Source: Lindgomyces ingoldianus (lineage: Eukaryota > Ascomycota > Dothideomycetes > Pleosporales > Lindgomycetaceae). Taken from it: a DNA stretch of 64,000 nucleotides. Below the pieces are notes generated by a model that was given only the letters and a program-made list of their open reading frames with translations, did no database searches and was not told where the DNA came from. The position numbers and the translations under genes are program-made. Location of the stretch: contig NW_022985173.1 of the NCBI RefSeq assembly GCF_010093535.1, forward strand, positions 1 to 64,000. The letters run 5' to 3'. Positions 57,807 to 64,000 of the stretch are shown piece by piece (position 1 is the stretch's first letter; each line of letters starts with the position of its first letter).

Positions 57807-58906
57807 ACATACTTTACAAGCAAGTTGCTTACACACCTAAGTTGCTTACTTTTACTAAGACTCTACTAAACTACTCTTCCTACACTAATGTGTTCCTAAC
57901 AACACTACTTAGACGTGCTAAAAGAACATTAGATACAGCTTACGCTCTAAGCTTTTAAATAAGACATAAAACTTTTAAAGAAACATGCTGTAGCTATGTA
58001 TAAAGTCTCTTAAAAAATAATAAATAACTATAGCGCTAGATAACCTTTACAAGCTAATTCTATAGCTAACTTATAAAGGCTAGGTAATAAGAAAAAGTAG
58101 GTAATTATTAAGACTATACTTAAGCTATATGTGCAAGGATTTTCCCCTTAGATAGCATTTATAGCTAATATAGCTAATTCTTTGCACACTAAGCGTAATC
58201 TAGGCTATGTTAGTATAAACTAGCCTAGTATGTTTATAAAGCGTTATTTAAAGCTTAAAGTAAAGTTTTAAGCGCAAGTATAGTTAATAAATATTTAGCC
58301 TATAATAAAGCTTATTTTACTAAAGTTGTACTTATTATTATTCTAGATGCTATACTTAGCTTTAATATTCTCTACAAGGCTAAACCTGCTTTAAATTACC
58401 CTAGGACCTTTATAGAGAGCTTTTTTTATAGTTATACTACGCGTAAATGTTACTTTAAAGTCTAGATAACACTTTCTAAACATACTAGGCTAGTTTATGC
58501 TAACATAGCCTAGATTATGCTTAGCGTGCAAAGAATTAGCTATATTAGCTATAAATGCTATCTAAGGGGAAAATCCTTGCGCATATAGCTTAAGTATAGT
58601 CTTAACAATTATCTGCTTCTTTTTATTGCCTAGCCTTTATAAGTTAGCTATAGAATTAGCTTATAAAGGTTATCTAGCGCTGTAGTTATTTATTATCTTT
58701 TAAGAAACTTTATATATAGCTGCAGCATGTTTTTTTAAAAGTTTTATGTTTTATTTAAAAGCTTAGAGTGTAAGCTATATCTAACATTCTTTTAGCGCGT
58801 CTAAGTAGTGTTGTTAGGAATGCATTAGTGTAGGAAGAGTAGTTTAGTAGGGTCTTAGCAAAAGTAAGTAACTTAGGTGTGTAAGCAACTTGCCTGTAAA
58901 GTACGT
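57807..58906. mobile_element. Foldback L: 1.1-kb element with ~455-bp inverted repeats
   Basis: The arms 57807-~58263 and ~58450-58906 are inverted copies (acrtactttacaagcaagt at the left end), separated by about 185 bp. TA stands on both sides (57805-57806, 58907-58908). Comparison with Cop-C copy 1 near 12440 shows the empty site (ggtatac), so the TSD is TA, as for Tc1/mariner-type elements. No transposase is visible; the spacer has only short open stretches. A fragment of another copy is at 177-232. Confidence 0.88.
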
Positions 58907-60433
58907 TATACCTTTTTTACATGTTACTTAACATATTATTATACAGCATCTTTGTCTTTTAAGCTAATTATATAAAAGTAGCTTACTTATTTTTTTTAAG
59001 TAAAGACTACTATATTATGTGTAAGTTTAATCTTTTTACTATTAAACTTAATAAGCTGCTTTTTTACTAAAATAGTTTTACTTTTTATATAAAATCTTTT
59101 ATTATAATACTTAAAGTGTTATTTATTTATAAGCTAGTAATACTAAAAGTGTGCTCTTCTTTATTAGTAATTAAAAAGTAAAGGTTGTATAAAAAAAATA
59201 TGCATATGTAGCTTTTTTTATAGTAGTTATAGTATGTCTTAAACTAATACAGTCTTAATTTAGCAGCTTTATATAAGAGTTGTACAACTTAGAGTATTAT
59301 ATTTAGTAGAAAGCTTTAGCGCATTTTTCTTAGTAGCTTTATGTATAGCATGCGCATAAGCTTATCTATTAATTAAATGTATGCTTATATAATATTATGT
59401 AGTTTAAAATGCATTTTATATATAGCTTTTAAGCTTACTTTTATAGCTAAAAGTAGTCTCTAGCTTATTCTCTAAATAGTTAGTAACTAAGTAAGAATTT
59501 CTTTTTTTTTATCTAAGTAGCTAGTAAACACTAGGCAGGATTTCTTATATAGTTAAGTTATTTTGCCTTTTACTTTTTATATAAAGTAAAAGTTAAAATT
59601 TTAACTTTTATGCCTTATTAAATTATACACTATAACTTTAAAAGTGCTATTAGTAATTAGAGTGTTTATCTTTATATAGTCTAATTTCTTAAATAGTTTT
59701 TTAAGTGTAGTAATTACACTATTTATATAAAGCTTAATAAATAAGGCCTAATTATTTTTTTTTCTAGGTTAGAAATACTTAGTCTAGACTTTATATAAGT
59801 TTTCTTTACTTTTTACTTTTTCTAGTATTTTTATCTTCCTTTTACACTAGTGCGGCATTGCTATCCTAAGGGGCTTAGTCTATAGTAGGCTTTAGTTCTG
59901 CCTTTATAGCATTTCTATAAAGTTATTTTTTTCTCTTTTTTTATAAAAAAAATTTTTATATAAAGATTAGTTTATCTAGGTTACCTATTACATGTAAGTT
60001 GTCTTTTTTTTTTCTTTATAGTATAGTTTAACCTGTGTATATTAGAGCTTTAGTAGGCTATTTTTTTTCTTAATAATAATGTTTCTTTTTTTAATGCTTT
60101 TAATTTTATATAAGCTAGTCTAGCCTTTTTTCTTTTTTTATGCTATAATCTTTAAGCTAAGAGAGAAGTTAAGAACTTTATATATTATAAGGCTATTATA
60201 AGTGTTAATTATATAATTAATGTTTACTTTTATATAGTCTTTTTAAAGTATTTTTATTACTTTTTATACTGCGCTTACTTATATAATAATGTCTAGTAAT
60301 AGTAAAAAGTTTAAGTTAATTTTTAAGTATGCTTTAAAGACTAGTAGTGTAGGTACTAAACTATGTAGGCTAGCTATGTTGTTTAGAGCCTTAACTGCTA
60401 TTTATAGAATAGCTTTATTATCTATACAGTTAC

Positions 60434-60867
60434 TGTTGCGTTTGCTAAAAGGTTAACCTCCTAGCTAGCACAGCAGAAGGATATATATAGACGGATAGCT
60501 GTACGCAACACACCCCCTAGCTCAAACTGTGGAACAAGAGAGGTGAAACATAGTGAAACAACCTTAACACACCCTTCCTCTTTAGCCTAAGCAACAGAAC
60601 TTAGAGACAGATCTAAATATAAGGTAGCCTCTATAATAGGTGCACTGCCTAAATGCTCTTTACTAAGCGTAGGAATTAAACACGCAGTGCTTAGGGATAA
60701 TGCAATCCTACTAGTAGAGTAGGAAGAGCAGAGATGCGAAAATTTTTGTGTGCTAACTATCTACACTACGCTGTAAACTAGGCTTATAACTGTTGCGTTT
60801 GCTAAAAGGTTAACCTTCTAGCTAGCACAGCAGAAGGATATATATAGACGGATAGCTGTACGCGACA
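60434..60867 (-). mobile_element. TRIM-H: complete 434-bp miniature LTR element
   Basis: Two 77-bp LTRs (60434-60510 and 60791-60867) are flanked by GTTAC at 60429-60433 and 60868-60872. On the minus strand the LTR starts TGTCGCGTA, as in Cop-E. The 10 bases at the polypurine side (caccccctag on plus, 60511-60520) are identical to Cop-E (29748-29757), and the primer side (60778-60790) matches 12 of 13. The 280-bp interior has no convincing ORF. It is little affected by RIP. It needs foreign enzymes, most likely those of Cop-E. Confidence 0.93.
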
Positions 60868-62834
60868 GTTACCTAGCTTAGTCTTTAAGATGTTAAACAC
60901 TTATTAAAAAGGTGTGTATGTGCGCTTAACTTTTTTAACTACTTAATATGCTTTTATAAGCATTTACTTACATATAGCTTCTATAATTTTTATATAAGCT
61001 TAAAAATCTTCTAAAGTAAAGTTTATACTAGAGTTATGTATAATGTAGTTTAAAGGTCTTTAATAAGTGTTAATTTAGCATTTACATAGTACATCTTAGG
61101 TATTTTGTGTAGATATAGATTTTAGAAATGTAGCAGCCTAAAATAATATATCTATATTAATAACATATAAGACATTTTTATTATTAATTTATACAACATT
61201 AATAACAACTTTATAGTTAAAGTAAGTATTATTTTTAATTATAAACTTAAATTTTTATAAAGCCTAGTTATATAATTAGTAAAAGTAGTAAAACTTCTTA
61301 ATCTCTTCTAGCACTATAGTATTAATGTTATAGCTAGCGCTAGTTAGCATTTTCTAAAGTCTCTTTATACAAGGGTGTCTAAATTAGTAGTAGAAGTAGT
61401 AAAGTTTTAATTTAGTAAAAAAAAATATATATATTCTTTCTTACTAATATTAAAAAAAAGTGTTTTTATTTTTATATAATAAGTATAGTAGATTTATCTT
61501 TATATATAATAACATTTAAAATATTATTAAAGTATACCCTAAGTTAGTTAGCATTTGCTAGTAATAGTAAAAATAGTGTTAAAGTCTTTAAAATATAGTA
61601 TATAACTAGACTAATTAAGTTCTAGATTTATATAGTACTAATTAATTTTTTTAGTGTTTAGCTTTTAAAGCTAATATCTATTTAGCTAAGTATCTAATTA
61701 ATTTTTATACATAAGTTCTCTTATATATACACCTTAAGTTAAGACTTACTAATAGTAAAAATCTTTACTGCACTTATATTTTATAGTTTACTTTAGTATA
61801 CTGCATAGTATTAGTTATTAAGAATAAACTACTTAGCATACTTTTTAGGTTTAATGCTGTAGATGTCCTCTCTTGTTGCATAGTGTAGATAAGTAGTAGA
61901 GGTAAAGTAGTTAATAGCTTTTTTAGCATTTTTACTTTTTTATTTTATTTTTTTATATTATGCAAATTATTCTTTTTTTAAAGTAACTTTTAAAGTTTTA
62001 GATATATAAAGTAATAGCTTTATATAATAAAGTTTTATTATAAAATTTTTTATATAATGTAACATACTAGTTCTTTACTTATATATAGTTATTATAAAAG
62101 TAGTTTAATAACTAACATTTTTTTATACTAAATAAAGCACTTTTTTATTTATGTATAGTTGTCTCTAAATTATAGCCTAAACTTAAATAAAGATTTTCTA
62201 TGTTGTTTTTTTTATGTAAAGAGAAGCTTTTTTCTTATTATATAAACTTTTATTATATAAAGTTATATTAGCAGTTTATGTAGTATACATTAGGTAGTTT
62301 CTAGAGGTATTAGTTTACCCTTTAGTTTATAGTAACTTAAAGTAATACTTATAAGTTACTAAATAAAGCTTTATATAAAAGCTTAATAGTAAATATAGTA
62401 TATTCTAGTTTTAGTTGTCCTTAATAAGCTTATATAATAGTAGTGTGTAGTAAAACATCTTTTTAAAATTTTATTTTTAGTGCCTTTTATATAAGTGTAA
62501 GCTTATTAATTATTATTTTAAAAACTTTATATAAACTTTTATTAAAGTTTTTTTATTAGTATTATATAAAAGTTATTATTATCTAGTTTATTTAGTACTA
62601 GCTATAGTTTACATTAGTGTTAAAGTAACTACTTAAGGTGTTATATAAATGCTTCTAGTTATGTCTAGAGCCTATATTATATATATAGTATATATTTACC
62701 TAACTTTTTAGGATATCTAGAAAGATATTTATATACTAAGTTTTCTAAATATCTAGCTATTAACATAGATTAATAAAAATCTTTATTTTATTTATAAAAA
62801 TGTTATGTAGTTAACTTATATAGTTATTATTTTT

Positions 62835-62996
62835 TGTCGCGTAAGAGAGCACATGGTCCTAGTGTCGCACCTGTGTTTTGGACAAGCAGCCTAAGACACT
62901 TGGCGCCAGAGCTCCCACTACATAGGCAGGCTCTCTATAAGCCTCTTATAGTTAATAGACTTGCTTCTTATTGCTCTCTAATTAGCAGTTGCAACA
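62835..62996 (+). repeat. Solo LTR K (162 bp)
   Basis: It begins tgtcgcgta and ends agttgcaaca, with TTTTT on both sides (62830-62834, 62997-63001). Its start is shared with Cop-E and TRIM-H, but the rest differs. It is GC-richer than its host and free of obvious RIP. An open frame that starts in it at 62834 runs into host sequence and is not a gene. Confidence 0.8.
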
Positions 62997-63775
62997 TTTT
63001 TTTTATACTTTTTAAAATTATATAATTTTATTTACTAGAAGTTTTTCTTTAGTAGTTTTTTTTAAAGTAGAAGTTTATATAAGTTGCAATGTAGTATAGA
63101 TTATATAGGTAGTATTAGTAGTGTGTATAATTAAGGGTGTAGAGCAGGCATTAGGTAGGGTAGTATGTATTATTTATACAGTAATTAGTGTAGTGCTAGC
63201 TAAGGTGTAGAAGTAGGTAATACTAGTATGTTTAATATTAATAGTAGCATTATATTTAGTCTACTTCTATATAAAGCCTTATATAGTAATAAAGGTTATG
63301 TATAAAGCCTTTTTAGTGTAATTACTTTTTTATGCTATATTATACAGCTTCTAGGCTTAAGTACCTTTAGTGCTTAGCTATAGTATAATTTCTTTATTTT
63401 TTAGCACTTATATAAGCTTTTTTTTAAATGCGCAGCTAAGTGCTAAGAAGTTATATAGTATTTATTTTTTAAAATTTTTTATATATAAACTTAGAAAAGT
63501 AGCGCCTTTTTAAGTTATTATATAACTATAAATTAGTAATTATATAACTTATATATAATTAAGTTTATAAGCTTATTAAAGCTTTTAACATATTAATCTT
63601 ATTATTTTAGTACTTTAGGCTAGTTTTATTTTATAGTGTTACCTCTAATATTTCTATGTTTTTTATAAGTTATTTATATAATAAAATTTTTTATTATTAT
63701 ATAAAGTTGTTAGTTGCTAGTAAAATTTTATTATAATAGTATAGTTAATTACTTTTTTAGTAGATTACATAGGTA

Positions 63776-64000
63776 CTGCTATTATCTAGCTACTAAGTTA
63801 TATAGCTTTAATAGCTTTAGTATGCGCCTTACACTATCTTCTTCTTACTTTATACAGTAGTAGAGCTTACTGTATAATGTAAAGGATTAATCTACTATTA
63901 TCTAGCTACTAGGTTATATAGCTTTAATAGCTTTAGTGTGCGTCTTATACTATCTTTTTTTTACTTTATATAGTAGCAGAGCTTACTGTATAATGTAAAA
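63776..64000. repeat. 116-bp tandem duplication at window end
   Basis: 63776-63891 and 63892-64000 are near-identical units (attatctagctact...ctgtataatgtaaa). The second is cut by the window edge. It lies in the gag-side part of Cop-C copy 2. More units may follow outside. Confidence 0.85.

Larger units (their letters stand above)
56449..64000 (-). mobile_element. Cop-C copy 2: Ty1/Copia, runs past the window end
   Basis: The minus-strand 3' LTR is 56449-56728 (280 bp; tgttaaatagg...tataaaca). The interior to 64000 is the reverse complement of Cop-C copy 1 (13523 down to about 7900). Foldback L, TRIM-H and solo LTR K are inserted in it. The 5' LTR lies outside the window. It is strongly RIP-altered. 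Confidence 0.92.
56729..64000 (-). pseudogene. Cop-C copy 2 gag-pol (5' end outside window)
   Basis: Counterpart of 7900-13523. RNase H covers about 57100-57600, reverse transcriptase about 57650-59900 with foldback L in it, integrase about 59900-61350 with TRIM-H in it, protease and gag beyond. No new domains compared with copy 1. It lacks solo LTR J, as its continuous sequence near 60985 shows. Confidence 0.8.

Noticed and set aside
62834..63025. 63-codon open frame, plus strand
   Set aside because: It starts in solo LTR K and ends in host Cop-C sequence; no coding meaning.
1..64000. Host genes, tRNA, rRNA, CRISPR arrays or bacterial operons
   Set aside because: No cloverleaf-like or rRNA-like stretch, no regular short spaced repeats, and all coding traces fit retroelements or the single degraded C2H2 gene. 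I cannot exclude a tRNA without a covariance search.

Overview
The window looks like an AT-rich, transposon-filled (possibly pericentromeric or telomere-near) block of a filamentous ascomycete (Pezizomycotina). I see no intact host gene, rRNA, tRNA or CRISPR. Almost every coding trace is broken by TAA/TAG stops that sit where CAA, CAG, CGA or TGG would be expected. TpA is in great excess, and CpA and TpG are depleted in the long elements. This is the signature of repeat-induced point mutation (RIP). I cannot name the species.

The whole window can be read as nested LTR retrotransposons. I resolved them by finding matching long terminal repeats and 5-bp target-site duplications (TSDs) by eye. 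Family names are local: Gyp-A (290-bp LTR), Gyp-B (318), Cop-C (266), Gyp-D (592), Cop-E (198), Gyp-F (201), TRIM-G (128), TRIM-H (77), orphan solo LTRs J (173) and K (162), and foldback element L.

Layout. 1-615: Gyp-A LTR end, end of foldback L, and a Cop-C remnant. 616-54610: a Gyp-D copy that carries everything else. Its 5' LTR (616-27384) holds TRIM-G (732-1309), a TRIM-H solo LTR (1448-1524) and Gyp-A (1834-27347). Gyp-A holds an inverted solo LTR (2155-2433), Gyp-B copy 1 (6019-18363) and Gyp-B copy 2 (19575-25239, minus). Gyp-B copy 1 holds Cop-C (7435-13789), which holds solo LTR J (10585-10757), and a Gyp-B solo LTR (15818-16135). The Gyp-D interior is interrupted by Cop-E (29550-52046, minus). 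Cop-E holds Gyp-F (30433-45591), which holds a complete second Gyp-D (33286-40958). The last part of the outer Gyp-D (52047-54610) carries a Gyp-F solo LTR. 54611-56448 holds a degraded minus-strand C2H2 zinc-finger gene. 56449-64000 is a minus-strand Cop-C copy carrying foldback L (57807-58906), a complete TRIM-H (60434-60867) and solo LTR K (62835-62996). After the insertions are subtracted, net lengths agree: Gyp-B 5,662 vs 5,665 bp, and Gyp-D outer LTRs 585 vs 587 bp.

The most interesting signals lie beyond the nest. (1) Gyp-D, Gyp-F, Cop-E and Gyp-A each seem to carry an ORF antisense to gag-pol near the 3' end. The Gyp-D one shows the full spacing C-x2-C-x6-C-x8-C-x2-C-x6-C of a fungal Zn2Cys6 cluster, once Tyr codons (TAT/TAC) are read as RIP products of Cys. 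(2) RIP damage is weaker at the outer edges of long elements, and short insertions largely escape it. (3) Two miniature LTR elements share terminal and priming signals with Cop-E and Gyp-F, so they look like their non-autonomous partners. (4) Cop-E and the outer Gyp-D both have mismatched flanks, as expected if two Cop-E insertions recombined.
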